DNA of 64,000 nt, from contig NZ_JAHZPJ010000001.1 in the NCBI RefSeq assembly GCF_019929345.1, positions 124,001 to 188,000 of the forward strand. Direction: 5' to 3'. This DNA is from Streptococcus oralis (lineage in GTDB: Bacteria; Bacillota; Bacilli; Lactobacillales; Streptococcaceae). The translations under genes and the position numbers were made by a program. Under the pieces are notes generated by a model that did not search any database, had not been told where the DNA came from, and saw only the letters and a list, made by a program, of their open reading frames with translations. Shown piece after piece: positions 49,924-62,158 of the stretch; position 1 is the first letter of the stretch, and each line of letters opens with the position of its first letter.

Positions 49924-50456
49924 TATCTCGCTCTATTTCGCTTAATATCAAAACCAAACTCAGCATTTTGTGAATCATCCGACAATTTAATATCTTCAAT
50001 ATTTACAACTACATTGACTGGTGTCAACAAATACATCGTACTCGCAACCTTTTTCATATTACCAGCCAAAACATGACGTGCACCATCAAGATAGTCTAAA
50101 CAACGACGTGCTTGAACTTCCGTCATGTACTGAAAATCAATCAGGATACTTTCATTCCCAGTTAATAGGTCGACAATCACTGTTGCATCTTCATACTTTC
50201 TAGGATAACGAACTTCAATGATTACTTTTCCATCTGTACGGTGACTTTGCATAGCTAGTTCCTTTTGACGTTCATGCAAGCGAGTGATATTGGCATCTTT
50301 TGATGTACTTGCTTGGGACTGTACTGGCAATTCCTTAGAAGTTGAAATTGGTGAAACAACCACTTCATCTTGTTGAGATTCATAGCGAGGTGTTGTTTCT
50401 TCTCCATCTTCTGTAAAATAATCTATAAATTTATCAAATTTATCTTTTAAAGACAT
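49923..50456 (-). CDS. sepF: Cell division protein SepF
   Basis: FtsZ-binding protein that aligns protofilaments and tethers them to the membrane; 177 residues. An N-terminal amphipathic helix ([14 protein letters not shown]) is followed by a flexible linker and the C-terminal SepF fold from about 85 ([20 protein letters not shown], then [17 protein letters not shown]). Complete. Confidence 0.95.
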   Translation of the reverse strand: MSLKDKFDKFIDYFTEDGEETTPRYESQQDEVVVSPISTSKELPVQSQASTSKDANITRLHERQKELAMQSHRTDGKVIIEVRYPRKYEDATVIVDLLTGNESILIDFQYMTEVQARRCLDYLDGARHVLAGNMKKVASTMYLLTPVNVVVNIEDIKLSDDSQNAEFGFDIKRNRAR

Positions 50457-50465
50457 GAGTCTCTC

Positions 50466-51137
50466 CTATTTAAAAAAAGCTGTGCCAATTCGAACAAAAG
50501 TCGAGCCGAACTGAATCGCTTCTTCATAATCGCGACTCATTCCCATACTTAACTCTGTCATAGGCATGTTAGGGATTTGTTTTTCTCTAATTTCTGCTTG
50601 CAGTTCTTGTGTTTTTTTGAAAATCGTTCTCAATTCATCCGTATCTGCCTCAAGAGGAGCCATGGTCATTAGACCAACATATTCAATTCGATCTAACTGA
50701 GCTAAGTCAGCTAATTGCTCCAGCAAGGCTTCTTTGGAAAACCCGTGTTTAGTTTCCTCGCCAGAAATATTGACCTGTAAAAAGCACTTAATCGTACGAT
50801 TCGTTCTTTTTTGAATTTCTTGAGCGAGCTTAAGAGAATCTAGAGCATGGAAATAGTCTACAAAAGAGATGACATCCTTTACCTTACGCCTCTGGAGCGT
50901 TCCGATCAAATGCCAGGTAACAGGTCGATCTTTCAAAGCCTGATATTTTTCCAAAAATTTATCAACACGATTTTCACCAATATGATGAACACCAAGCGGA
51001 AGCAATGCTTCCGCTGTTTCTATATCTACATATTTTGTGACAGCAATCACTGAAACTGAATCTAAATCACGATTTGCTTTTTGACTAGCATCCGCGATTT
51101 GCTGAAAAATTAATTCCGTATTTTTTTTCAAATTCAT
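50466..51137 (-). CDS. PLP homeostasis protein YggS/YlmE
   Basis: A 223-residue PLP-binding protein of the alanine-racemase-like barrel fold, without catalytic partner domain; regulates pyridoxal phosphate and amino-acid pools. PLP lysine in SVIAVTKYVDIETA (about 35), HHIGENRVDKFLEKY, WHLIGTLQRRKV, FLQVNISGEETKHG and ELSMGMSRDYEEAI are all present. Lies 3 bases after ftsZ. Confidence 0.95.
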   Translation of the reverse strand: MNLKKNTELIFQQIADASQKANRDLDSVSVIAVTKYVDIETAEALLPLGVHHIGENRVDKFLEKYQALKDRPVTWHLIGTLQRRKVKDVISFVDYFHALDSLKLAQEIQKRTNRTIKCFLQVNISGEETKHGFSKEALLEQLADLAQLDRIEYVGLMTMAPLEADTDELRTIFKKTQELQAEIREKQIPNMPMTELSMGMSRDYEEAIQFGSTFVRIGTAFFK

Positions 51138-51140
51138 TTT

Positions 51141-53790
<2,650 letters not shown>

Positions 53791-53868
53791 TACATCGCGT
53801 CCTCTCTGTCTTCCAAGTTTCTCACTTCTATTTTAATAACTGTAATAGGGCACAGCTATTCACAAAAT

Positions 53869-53877
53869 ATTATAACA
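53869..53877 (-). promoter_or_regulatory. Extended -10 promoter of the ftsA operon
   Basis: TGTTATAAT on the minus strand, about 78 bases before the ftsA start codon. No good -35. Confidence 0.5.
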
Positions 53878-54002
53878 CAAAAAATCCAATCGTGCTTAGT
53901 TTTTCATAAATTTCCTCAAGGTTTTTGTAAAAATCTTTTTTGCTTCTTTTATGAAAATAAATCAAGTCCTTGCTTAGAAAAAAGCATTCTCGTTGTATTC
54001 AC

Positions 54003-54031
54003 TAAAAAGAGAAGATCTTCTTAGACCTTCT
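54003..54031 (-). terminator. Terminator of the YwaF-like gene
   Basis: AAGAGAAGGTC and GATCTTCTCTT arms around TAAGAA, with one mismatch, then T4; the hairpin includes the last codons and stop of the gene. Confidence 0.7.
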
Positions 54032-54725
54032 CTTGAATCATCTTTTCTGCTCTTTGTTGTAAAAAAACTTCTAATACTTTTGCAGTCAAACTGATGGCTA
54101 CTACCAATACACTTGACACGATGATGTAATTTGCTAATGGACCATGATTCCCAACAATTGGTGGTTTCGTTAAAAATCCATAGTCCCCACCTACAACTAA
54201 GTTGACAACCCATATCAAGCCATTTAAGGCGAAAGTAATCCACACCACATTCTTCAAATCAAGAAGGGAAGGTTGATAGTTTCTAAACAAGTATAGGAGC
54301 GCATTTCCTAAAAGGGCGACATGTCCGATAATGAAGGACAAAATGGTCACGTGTGGAAATGGGTAGGGATCAAAGAGTGGGTAAGCCAGTGCTGCTGTTG
54401 CTCCAAAAGTTCCTAAAAGGGCAAAGTACTGTTTGTACTTGGATGTCCCTGGAATCAAGAGCATCACAAACATGGCGATACGGCAATGATAGAAGGGCAA
54501 ACTTTCTGACAGAGGCATGAGATTTCCCCAATACCAGCTATACAGAACAATCAGTTGAACAGACTGAAGGATCTGAATAAAACGCTGGTAAGCCACTTTG
54601 TCGCGAAAACGATAAGAAGCATAGAAAGTAAGTGCCAATAAACATAACAAACCAATGTACCAGTGAAGTTCAAACTGGGGCGGTTCTGATATCTGTGTGG
54701 TAAATAATTTATCCCACAAATTCAT
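54021..54725 (-). CDS. YwaF/TIGR02206-type integral membrane protein
   Basis: A 234-residue protein with about seven membrane spans, conserved WYWGNLMPLSESLPFYHCR near the middle, and HVTILSFIIGHVALLGNALLY. These features fit the TIGR02206 (YwaF) family of unknown function. It has its own extended -10 (54848-54856) and a terminator. It lies between nudix/murF and the ftsA operon, as in pneumococcus. Confidence 0.8.
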   Translation of the reverse strand: MNLWDKLFTTQISEPPQFELHWYIGLLCLLALTFYASYRFRDKVAYQRFIQILQSVQLIVLYSWYWGNLMPLSESLPFYHCRIAMFVMLLIPGTSKYKQYFALLGTFGATAALAYPLFDPYPFPHVTILSFIIGHVALLGNALLYLFRNYQPSLLDLKNVVWITFALNGLIWVVNLVVGGDYGFLTKPPIVGNHGPLANYIIVSSVLVVAISLTAKVLEVFLQQRAEKMIQEKV

Positions 54726-54847
54726 ATTCTATTCCTCGTTCATCTAGCTAGAGGCGGTAAAAAATTCACTTTCTCCAGCTTTTAAATTTTTTGAAAAACT
54801 TGATTCTATACTAAGCATAGAATACTTGCGTCTTAAATTTGCAATCT

Positions 54848-54856
54848 ATTATATCA
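54848..54856 (-). promoter_or_regulatory. Extended -10 promoter of the YwaF-like gene
   Basis: TGATATAAT on the minus strand, some 120 bases before the start codon. A hairpin ATTCTAT-GCTTAGT-ATAGAAT (about 54805-54825) lies in the leader. Confidence 0.5.
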
Positions 54857-54920
54857 TTTGTACCGCAGAAATGCATCTTACAAACACCCTTTTTTGATTT
54901 GCAGATTTCTCTAGCATAAC

Positions 54921-55532
54921 CTAATCAATATATTGGTCTCTTTGTCCTTTATAAACCTGCCAAAGAATCTCCATTTGTCCCTTGGTGATGCGTTTTTCAG
55001 ATAAGACTGGCAATTGGTCAATGGCAAAAAATTGAAGCTCAGCAATTTCTTGATTCTCTTGAAATTGTCCATCAAGAAGCTTACATTCAAAGACAAACTT
55101 TGCATATTGTTTGCTCTGTAGTTGGAAACGATTGGTGTCAAAAACTGCAAGTAACCTTTCAGCTTTTGCTGTAAAACCGGTTTCTTCTTCAATTTCTTTA
55201 AGAATATTTTCGGTTGGAGAATAGCCAACTTCACCAAAACCACCTGGCAAAGCCCAACTATCCTCTCCTTTTCCTCTAACTAAACAGACTTTTTCATCCT
55301 CAACAATCCAAGCACGGACGTCCATCAGAGGAGTTGCATAAGCGGAAGTTGGTTTCATGACTTCTGCCACTTCTTCTACATCGAGGTCTGATACCTGATT
55401 CAACATTTCAGATAACAGACTTCGCAAATCCTCGTAGCGCTCACGGTCGAAAGGATCTTTTGTAAAGGTTAATCCAGTATCCGTAATGGCTAGCATTCTT
55501 TGCAGATACTTGGCAAAATCACTTGCATTCAT
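54921..55532 (-). CDS. NUDIX hydrolase with N-terminal Hydrolase_N domain
   Basis: A 203-residue enzyme. Residues 1-60 form the helical N-terminal domain of CDP-choline/ADP-ribose type NUDIX proteins. The Nudix box is GGFGEVGYSPTENILKEI followed by EEETGF: the first glutamate position holds Tyr and REx is KEI, as in that subfamily, while the EExxG metal core is kept. Substrate uncertain; CDP-choline is a possibility given choline use in mitis-group cell walls. Its start overlaps the end of murF by 14 bases. Confidence 0.85.
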   Translation of the reverse strand: MNASDFAKYLQRMLAITDTGLTFTKDPFDRERYEDLRSLLSEMLNQVSDLDVEEVAEVMKPTSAYATPLMDVRAWIVEDEKVCLVRGKGEDSWALPGGFGEVGYSPTENILKEIEEETGFTAKAERLLAVFDTNRFQLQSKQYAKFVFECKLLDGQFQENQEIAELQFFAIDQLPVLSEKRITKGQMEILWQVYKGQRDQYID

Positions 55533-56892
55533 TTTCTAAACTTTCTACCAACTTGGCTAGATTCATGGAGTTAGAGCCTTTAAGCAAAATTTGGTCATTG
55601 GCCCCAAGGCTTTCCTTAACCTTCTTGACTAGGTCTTCAAATTGGTCCTCGTCAGCTGTTTTTTTGAAGTAGAAAACGTGGCCGATTGGAAACATTTGAC
55701 TGGCAAGTTGGGCCAATTCAGAAATATCTTCTCCATAGAAAATAACGGTATCCAGCACATCTGGCGAGAGACTCAAAATCATCTGGTTATGGAGTTGAAC
55801 AGACTGGTTGCCGAGTTCCTTCATGTCTGCTAGAACAGCTATTTTCTTGCCTTCTTCATTGGCTGGAATAGCCGAAAAAGTCTCCAAAATCAACTTCATA
55901 GCAGTTGGATTGGCATTGTATACGTCAGACAGGATATCTGCTCCATTGGCTGCTTTCTTCCACTCAGTACGGTTACGCGTCAATTCAAGATCTTGGAAGG
56001 CCTGACGAATTTGCTCTTCTGAAACTCCTTCTTGTAGAGCCACATAAGATGCGATCATAGCATTGGTCGCATTGTACTTACCAGTCACTGGCAAGTCAAG
56101 AGCTTTTCCCAAGAAATTAGCCTTAAAGGTCAGACTATCCTTACGCTCAATCAAGTCTGTGATTTCCAATTCTGCCCCTTGCCCAAAACGGACCACCTTT
56201 TTATCAGCTGGCAAGTAGGCCTCTACAATGGAGTCGGCTGGTGCTAAGAGCAAGGAACCTGAAGTCATGCCGTCTGCAATTTGCATTTTTCCTTTAGCAA
56301 TCTCAGAACGATCTTTGAAAAAGGCCAAATGAGCTTCTCCAACCAAAGTCACAATGGCTGTTTTGGGATGGGCCAATTCTGACAAGAGATGAATATCTCC
56401 CAAGTGATCCTGCCCCATCTCCAATACCAATTTTTCAGTATCATCTGGCATATGAAGAACTGTGTAAGGAAGACCAATTTCGTTATTGTAATTGCCCTGA
56501 GTTTTGTAGGTCTTGTAAGTTGTCGATAGCAAATGCGCCAACATATCCTTGGTCGTTGTCTTGCCATTTGAACCTGTGACCGCAAAGACATCAACTGCCA
56601 TTTTTTCAAGATAGTAGGCTGCAAGGGTTTGAAAGGCAGTCAACACATCGTCTACTAAAATATAGGGATGATTTGCAACCTCTTTCTCAGACAAGGTTAC
56701 TGTTGCACCATTTTCAAAAGCGGTTTCGATAAAGTCATGACCATCGCGCGCACCTTTAAGTGGCACAAACAAACCTCCCGTCCCAATCAAACGACTGTCA
56801 AACTCAGCTTTTTCTAACTGAGCGTCCGCAAAAAGGCTAACATCATTTTTAGCTCCAACAGTTTGGGCAACTTCATGGATTGTTAATTTCAT
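55519..56892 (-). CDS. murF: UDP-N-acetylmuramoyl-tripeptide--D-alanyl-D-alanine ligase
   Basis: Adds D-Ala-D-Ala to the peptidoglycan precursor; 457 residues. N-terminal UDP-binding domain, P-loop VTGSNGKTTTKDM (about 107-119), GNYNNEIGLPYTVL, central and C-terminal Mur ligase domains with ILSDVYNANPTAMK and LKGSNSMNL. It uses the dipeptide made by ddl, the gene 84 bases upstream, and overlaps the NUDIX gene. Confidence 0.97.
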   Translation of the reverse strand: MKLTIHEVAQTVGAKNDVSLFADAQLEKAEFDSRLIGTGGLFVPLKGARDGHDFIETAFENGATVTLSEKEVANHPYILVDDVLTAFQTLAAYYLEKMAVDVFAVTGSNGKTTTKDMLAHLLSTTYKTYKTQGNYNNEIGLPYTVLHMPDDTEKLVLEMGQDHLGDIHLLSELAHPKTAIVTLVGEAHLAFFKDRSEIAKGKMQIADGMTSGSLLLAPADSIVEAYLPADKKVVRFGQGAELEITDLIERKDSLTFKANFLGKALDLPVTGKYNATNAMIASYVALQEGVSEEQIRQAFQDLELTRNRTEWKKAANGADILSDVYNANPTAMKLILETFSAIPANEEGKKIAVLADMKELGNQSVQLHNQMILSLSPDVLDTVIFYGEDISELAQLASQMFPIGHVFYFKKTADEDQFEDLVKKVKESLGANDQILLKGSNSMNLAKLVESLENECK

Positions 56893-56976
56893 TTCTACTC
56901 CTTTAAAAAGGGTTGAAGTCCAAGAACTCGACTCACCTTACAGTGACGGTTCCGGCTTCTACCCTCTCTTTCATTT

Positions 56977-58020
56977 TTATAGCAAATGCGCTTCGCGCTT
57001 GTTAAAGCTTTCCTTGGCAAGGTCAACCAAACGCTCGATTAGTTCTGGGTAGCTGATTCCCATATTGTCCCATAGTAGTGGATACATAGACCACTGGGTA
57101 AAACCTGGCATGGTATTGAGCTCGTTTAGGAAAATCTCTCCCTTATCTGTATAGAAAAAATCGCAACGAGATAGACCGAGTCCACCGATCGCACGGAAGG
57201 CGGTTTCAGCATTTTGACGCATGACAGCTACTACATCATCACTAATTCTAGCTGGGATATCCATGGTAATCTTGTTGTCAATATACTTGGCATCATAGTC
57301 GTAGAAAGCAACGTCCTTGACCACTTCACCAGGAAGCGTGCTCTTAACAGCGTAGTTCCCCAAGAGACCAACCTCGATTTCACGGGCATTCACTCCTTGC
57401 TCTACCAAGACACGGCTGTCATATTGGAAGGCGAGTTCCAAGGCTTGACGGAGTTCTTCTTGGTTTTCAGACTTAGAAATACCGACACTTGAACCCATAT
57501 TTGACGGTTTCGTGAAGACTGGATAAGTCAATTTTTCTTCAACTTCAGCGATTTTAGAAGTCACATCATCACCTTCGACGATGGCCACATAAGGAACTTG
57601 AGCAATCCCTACAGATTCTAAAACACGCTTAGTCGTAATTTTGTCCATGGCAAGGCTTGATGACAAGATATTACAGCCGACATATGGCATTTTCAAGACT
57701 TCCAAGAATCCTTGAACAGAACCATCTTCTCCCATCGGACCATGAAGAACTGGAAAGACCACTGCACCTTCTTCGTATATGGCACTGGGCGCGATTTTCT
57801 TGTCCCAGTCAATGGTCGCATTGGTCATGAGACGATCCTCTTGGCCTGGAGTCTGGCTAAATTCTTGCGTTTTGATAAAGTCACCTGACTGACTGATGAA
57901 GAAAGTCTTGACTGTGAAACGGTCGTAGTTGACCGCACGCATGACACTTTCAGCTGACAATACAGACACTTCACGTTCTGCACTGCGTCCACCGTATAAA
58001 AGAATAATCGTTTGTTTCAT
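56977..58020 (-). CDS. ddl: D-alanine--D-alanine ligase
   Basis: ATP-grasp enzyme joining two D-alanines; 347 residues. The start [50 protein letters not shown] and the C-terminal [20 protein letters not shown] with Mg ligands are typical. The Tyr of the YKY-type loop is in [12 protein letters not shown] strong extended -10 (58058-58066) lies before it. In pneumococcus recR and pbp2b are its upstream neighbours; here an accessory cluster is. Confidence 0.97.
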   Translation of the reverse strand: MKQTIILLYGGRSAEREVSVLSAESVMRAVNYDRFTVKTFFISQSGDFIKTQEFSQTPGQEDRLMTNATIDWDKKIAPSAIYEEGAVVFPVLHGPMGEDGSVQGFLEVLKMPYVGCNILSSSLAMDKITTKRVLESVGIAQVPYVAIVEGDDVTSKIAEVEEKLTYPVFTKPSNMGSSVGISKSENQEELRQALELAFQYDSRVLVEQGVNAREIEVGLLGNYAVKSTLPGEVVKDVAFYDYDAKYIDNKITMDIPARISDDVVAVMRQNAETAFRAIGGLGLSRCDFFYTDKGEIFLNELNTMPGFTQWSMYPLLWDNMGISYPELIERLVDLAKESFNKREAHLL

Positions 58021-58057
58021 ATTGTTTGTCCTAATTCTAATAGAATACTCGTTCTTT

Positions 58058-58066
58058 AGTATATCA
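58058..58066 (-). promoter_or_regulatory. Extended -10 promoter of ddl
   Basis: TGATATACT on the minus strand, 37 bases before the ddl start codon. Confidence 0.55.
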
Positions 58067-58093
58067 TATTTGCTTCTTTTTTGAAACTTGTAT

Positions 58094-58118
58094 CTAAAAA
58101 AGCCCTCATTTGAGAGCT
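58094..58118 (-). terminator. Terminator between the accessory cluster and ddl
   Basis: AGCTCTC-AAAT-GAGGGCT followed by T6 on the minus strand, 7 bases after the last accessory gene. Confidence 0.8.
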
Positions 58119-58124
58119 GAAATT

Positions 58125-58613
58125 TTACCTATCCACCACTTGAGCTTCAAAGTAAGCTGGTTTGTCGTCTACATTGGTGATAGTGATCGTGTAGGACTCG
58201 TTATTAGTCACATTAAAAACTTTTTCCCCTTTGTAACTGACAACAATTCCATCCTGGACTAAATGGATATCTTTTTGATTATTGGGTAACTCTTCATCAT
58301 CATTTTCTGAATGATTTCTTCTAAAAAGTTTTTGTTCTTCAACACCATAAAAAATATCGCTATCCATCTCAAACCAAACTTTTTTACCTGATAATTTAAG
58401 CTTATTAGTGTCATTTTTTTTCAAGATTAATTCTGAGTAGTATTCTACATCATGTGTCCGAGGATTTACTGTAAAGTTAGCCGACTCTCCTGGTTGCAGA
58501 GTATACTTACCAAGATTTTGTGCCCATAGATTAAAGAAAAAAATAGCCGCCAAAACTACAACAAGTGTTAAACTACAACCTAAATTCCAATTCGATTTTT
58601 TCTTCATGCTCAT
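58125..58613 (-). CDS. Membrane-anchored hypothetical protein of the accessory cluster (VVDR family)
   Basis: A 162-residue protein with one N-terminal membrane segment (about 12-30) and an exposed beta-rich domain. It contains [40 protein letters not shown] and ends [22 protein letters not shown]. Its paralogue at 59466-59996 is broken. Not a family I recognise. A single membrane anchor with an outside domain would suit protection against exported toxins, as for TipC, but that is inference. Confidence 0.6.
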   Translation of the reverse strand: MSMKKKSNWNLGCSLTLVVVLAAIFFFNLWAQNLGKYTLQPGESANFTVNPRTHDVEYYSELILKKNDTNKLKLSGKKVWFEMDSDIFYGVEEQKLFRRNHSENDDEELPNNQKDIHLVQDGIVVSYKGEKVFNVTNNESYTITITNVDDKPAYFEAQVVDR

Positions 58614-58652
58614 TTGTAACTCTCCTTATAGTCATCATACCTTTTTGGAGCT

Positions 58653-59285
58653 CTATCTATTCTGCAAAATTTCGTTCTCTTTCCTTTTTCTACGCTGACC
58701 CGACCACCTGATACACTGCAACAATACTATCATACGAAGAATCAAGTAGACCAAACGAAGGATTTTCATCTTTCTAAGCGCTGATAAGAAGTTTTTCCTT
58801 GCATTCCCCACTTCTTGGCCTAACTGTTCAACCGTCTTACCTGTTTCCTCTTTAATAGCAACTGCATTCTTTGAAATCAAATAATAATTTTGTTCTAATC
58901 TGCTGATATAGGCTTTGGAAATTGGCTCGTCTAAGAAAAAATATACTCTATCAGCATACTCATCCTGAGACAGCGTATAGTAAACTTCAGCTTCACTCTC
59001 CCATTTTTTAGGAAAACTAGTTATTCTAATATTTCCATAGTCTAAATGCATCATTCCAACTAAAACGTCATTAGTCCATTCTTCCGCATAGTGGTATAAT
59101 TTCATTTTCTTATCTACCATTGGCCAAACCATCACATACCGACTATGCATGAATTCCTTAGTTAATGCTGAGTTACTTGCCAAACTGGTCGCACCAATCT
59201 CATATACTGACCAAATAAGAACTATAAGCATCAAGACAGCTTGAGTTGGTTTGTTTTTATAATAGTTTCTTATTCTTTTTAACAT
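58653..59285 (-). CDS. Membrane-anchored hypothetical protein of the accessory cluster
   Basis: A 210-residue protein from MLKRIRNYYKNKPTQAV, with GGAG 6 bases before this ATG. An N-terminal membrane segment (about 15-32) and an extracellular part with YVMVWPMVDKKMKLYHYAEE. A NAVAIKEETGKTVEQLGQEV segment resembles the FLVEHGKTVDEIRKEADNV segment of the TipC-like protein at 60741. A second hydrophobic stretch occurs near the C-terminus (about 178-198). Possibly a divergent TipC-type immunity protein. Confidence 0.55.
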   Translation of the reverse strand: MLKRIRNYYKNKPTQAVLMLIVLIWSVYEIGATSLASNSALTKEFMHSRYVMVWPMVDKKMKLYHYAEEWTNDVLVGMMHLDYGNIRITSFPKKWESEAEVYYTLSQDEYADRVYFFLDEPISKAYISRLEQNYYLISKNAVAIKEETGKTVEQLGQEVGNARKNFLSALRKMKILRLVYLILRMIVLLQCIRWSGQRRKRKENEILQNR

Positions 59286-59465
59286 TTTACTCTCCAACTG
59301 CGGGATTAGGTTTATCTAAATCTTTTTTTGAAATTCTGACTAGCATTCGCCACTAGATTCTCTCTTGCATATCCGAAAGCAACAAGCTAATTGTTACTAT
59401 CAGAGCAAATTAGTCTCGTTACCAAACAATTGCAACAACTGAGACCTAGTTTACGATTCTTAAAT

Positions 59466-59996
59466 CTACCGATCCACCACTTGAGCTTCAAAGTGAGCTA
59501 GCTTGTCGTCTACATTGGTGATGGTGATCGTGTAGGGAGTTACTTCCGTCACCCCAAATACTTCCTTTATTTCTCCTTGAACCACTATTCCATCACTTTC
59601 TAAATAGATACTTTTACTCTTATCATTTGGTCAGTCTTTGCGCTCTGTGCCATCTTTGGAAATAATAATCTCAGTTACTGACTGCTTCTCGGCATTATAA
59701 ACTGTATTACTACCTTTCATACCCCATCCTTTTCGGCCCGATAGTTTTACTTTGGCATCATCCTTTTTTTCTAAAATCAATTCCGAATTATACTCTAGCT
59801 GATCTGTATTGGGATAAACTCTCAATTGAACACTTTGACCTGGTTGCAGAGTGTACTTACCAGCATTTAAAACCACACAAATAAAAACTGCCGCAAACGA
59901 ACCATACAACAATCCGATGATCATTCTTGAGAGACTGCTTTTAAAGTGCCGTAAAAGTAGAAATAAAGACACAATAAATAACACGGGTGTTAGCAT
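59466..59996 (-). pseudogene. Second VVDR-family gene, interrupted by TGA
   Basis: From ATG 59996 (MLTPVLFIVSLFLLLRHF) the frame runs 121 codons to a TGA at 59631-59633, then continues in the same frame for 54 codons to TAG at 59466. The part behind the stop ends [22 protein letters not shown], nearly the same as the end of the intact paralogue at 58125. The front part also aligns ([31 protein letters not shown]). One base change explains the stop. A truncated product could still be made. Confidence 0.85.
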
Positions 59997-60045
59997 TTTA
60001 GTTTTCCTCTCTCATCACTATTAAAATCCAGAAGAACTGTGGCCC

Positions 60046-60642
60046 TCAATCCCTCCTTAAAAGAGAGTATATTTTCCAACCCAAAAGAAAGCAGACCAAA
60101 GCTATCGAATAGTAGAAAATTTTCTGAAGCAAATGATTTAAAACTATCTTTCTCATCTGATTCACAACTGTATATAACTGATTCATCGCATTGTCCGAGC
60201 GTTGTTCCCAAACGGTCACTGAAGAACCTGTGTTACTTTCAATCACAGCTTGATTTTCACTTGCTAATTTCAAATATCTCCCAGCATGATACAACCGCTT
60301 TTCCCCATTTAACCAACTAATTTCAACACTCTTGTCTCCTTGTAATCGATTATTGTAACTGATGGATACCGCTTGATTCTCAGAAGAAATCTTACTTTCA
60401 ATTTGATTATAGTCATCCACCACATAGATAAGGCCGATGTTCTTTCCATTTTCTTTTGAGGGCACTAGATGAATATGCTTATCAAGAGCATGCCAATCCT
60501 GATCATTTTTATCTTGAATCAATTGAACCATACTACTATTCACATCCATCTTAGAAAATGAATAATATTGATAGATTGGCTTAATGATGAACAATACCAT
60601 ATAAAAAAGGAAAAATAGGATAGACTTACTTTTATTTCTCAT
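60046..60642 (-). CDS. Hypothetical two-segment membrane protein of the accessory cluster
   Basis: A 198-residue protein with hydrophobic segments at about 8-25 and 172-192, so both ends are membrane-bound and the middle (30-165) is probably outside. The middle has VSISYNNRLQGDKSVEISW and GRYLKLASENQAVIESN. Not recognised. Its place between paralogous anchored proteins suggests a related role. Confidence 0.55.
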   Translation of the reverse strand: MRNKSKSILFFLFYMVLFIIKPIYQYYSFSKMDVNSSMVQLIQDKNDQDWHALDKHIHLVPSKENGKNIGLIYVVDDYNQIESKISSENQAVSISYNNRLQGDKSVEISWLNGEKRLYHAGRYLKLASENQAVIESNTGSSVTVWEQRSDNAMNQLYTVVNQMRKIVLNHLLQKIFYYSIALVCFLLGWKIYSLLRRD

Positions 60643-60740
60643 TTACTGCTCCAAAGTGACTTCTTTTTTTACAAAATGTTCTTAAGAACTCTGTCATAGC
60701 AAGCTGCCTTTATAAAACTATTACCTCGTCGTTCCGTTTG

Positions 60741-61367
60741 TTATTCGGTTCTCCATATATCCTTAACTGTCACTTCTCCCCAATTATCTGGGCTAAAACG
60801 ACTAGAGTAGATAGTGGTCCAGTCTTTAAGGACTTTATTACGGAGTACATTATCTGCTTCCTTGCGAATCTCATCGACAGTCTTTCCATGCTCCACTAGA
60901 AAGGCTTCTATTTGAGATTGCTGAAAATATCCTGTACTCTCATCATCATAGTACCACATAAACCGTTCTAATTGCTGATTGTTTACATCGTACTGGTAAT
61001 CTACATTTATGGTTGTCTCTGTATCTGGCAGTCTCAAACGCATTTCTATCCCAACTTTCGTCATCTCCTGAAATCCAAAATAAAAATAATAACCTAGAGA
61101 ATGAATAGTGTTTGGTAAATTTACACTTTTATAATCAATAGAATGTTTATATAAATCTTGAGATCCATTATCGATAATTTTTAACCCTTTTAACTTATAA
61201 AAAGCTCGTCCTTTCCAGAGAAATGTATAATTGTGATAATCACTTTCTTCGTAGTATATTTCATCAAAAATATTATGAACTCTCTGATATTTATAATACT
61301 GAAAACCAGAGAAAGATAATAATAGAACCATTAACAATGAAAAAATTACAAATTTTTTCTTCCTCAT
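60741..61367 (-). CDS. TipC-like immunity protein
   Basis: A 208-residue protein with an N-terminal membrane segment (about 5-24) and an extracellular domain: TFLWKGRAFYKLKGLKII, YKSVNLPNTIHSLGYYF, MRLRLPDTETTINVDYQYD and FMWYYDDESTGYF. It resembles TipC, the immunity protein against the type VII-exported LXG toxin TelC of S. intermedius, which acts outside the cell. A 37-codon open frame that looks like a toxin tail ends 4 bases before its start, the order expected of a toxin-immunity pair. Confidence 0.65.
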   Translation of the reverse strand: MRKKKFVIFSLLMVLLLSFSGFQYYKYQRVHNIFDEIYYEESDYHNYTFLWKGRAFYKLKGLKIIDNGSQDLYKHSIDYKSVNLPNTIHSLGYYFYFGFQEMTKVGIEMRLRLPDTETTINVDYQYDVNNQQLERFMWYYDDESTGYFQQSQIEAFLVEHGKTVDEIRKEADNVLRNKVLKDWTTIYSSRFSPDNWGEVTVKDIWRTE

Positions 61368-61371
61368 CTAA

Positions 61372-61485
61372 TCACCTCATCTCTGTCAATTCTTGATTAC
61401 CTGTTTCAATATTTCGAATGAAATTATAAGTACTTGGGTAATTTTTTTGTAGCTTATCTACGGTATCTTTTTCTAGTAAAATCCC
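61372..61485 (-). pseudogene. Possible toxin C-terminal stub before the TipC-like gene
   Basis: An open frame without start codon, from behind a TGA to the TGA at 61372-61374, reading GILLEKDTVDKLQKNYPSTY, then NFIRNIETGNQELTEMR. It ends 4 bases before the TipC-like start. Composition is protein-like. Length (37 codons) is too short to prove coding. Confidence 0.4.
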
Positions 61486-61546
61486 TCAACACACCCCGTT
61501 GTTCATACGACATTGTGTTAAGAAAGAAGTTACTTTCTCTGGTAAA

Positions 61547-62074
61547 CTATCCATACAAAGTCTGATACATCTTTTTCATGAAGCCATCAATCTCGCTTTG
61601 AACAATCTTTAATAGGCGCTCTTCTTCGGATTGAGAGATGTTCACACTCTCTTTTATATTTTTTTCATTAAATTGAAAGTAGCTGCTAGAAACTATATCA
61701 AAGTTCTTATCCAATTCATAGAGTACACTAGTTATTTTACCATCTATCTCTATTCTAAAATAAGCAGTAACCCCATTCCGTCCCGGATTTGAGATATCCA
61801 AATTGATGTCTCCTTTTATCTCTATGGAGTCAATTCCTCCATCCAAACGAATAGCTCCATCGGGAGGAACGACATAACCCGCTTTACGGATATCAGACGC
61901 ATATTTTTCTGACGCCATTAAACGTTGTAAGACGGCTATATTGTCCCTCTCTTCAAAGGAGGTTTTTAATTGCATATGTTCTTGGTGGTTTTGATACTGA
62001 AAATAAAGATTCAAGCCAGTAGCTAAGACAATTACAGAAGCAATCACGATTAGTATTTCTTTAAGTCCTGTCAT
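61547..62074 (-). CDS. Membrane-anchored hypothetical protein, tandem paralogue 1
   Basis: A 175-residue protein from MTGLKEILIVIASVIVLA, preceded by GGGGG at the right distance (the longer frame to 62137 has none). One N-terminal membrane segment (about 5-25). The outside part shares LQRLMASEKYASDIRKAGY, PPDGAIRLDGGID and the end FMKKMYQTLYG with the next gene. The start of the domain and the middle differ. Family unknown; likely immunity-type by context. Confidence 0.6.
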   Translation of the reverse strand: MTGLKEILIVIASVIVLATGLNLYFQYQNHQEHMQLKTSFEERDNIAVLQRLMASEKYASDIRKAGYVVPPDGAIRLDGGIDSIEIKGDINLDISNPGRNGVTAYFRIEIDGKITSVLYELDKNFDIVSSSYFQFNEKNIKESVNISQSEEERLLKIVQSEIDGFMKKMYQTLYG

Positions 62075-62158
62075 TTTTTCACCCCCTCTGTCTAAGTAAT
62101 CATAGAAGTGTTGTTCATACAGCATTGCGTTGAGCAAGAAGTTACTTTCTCTAACAAT

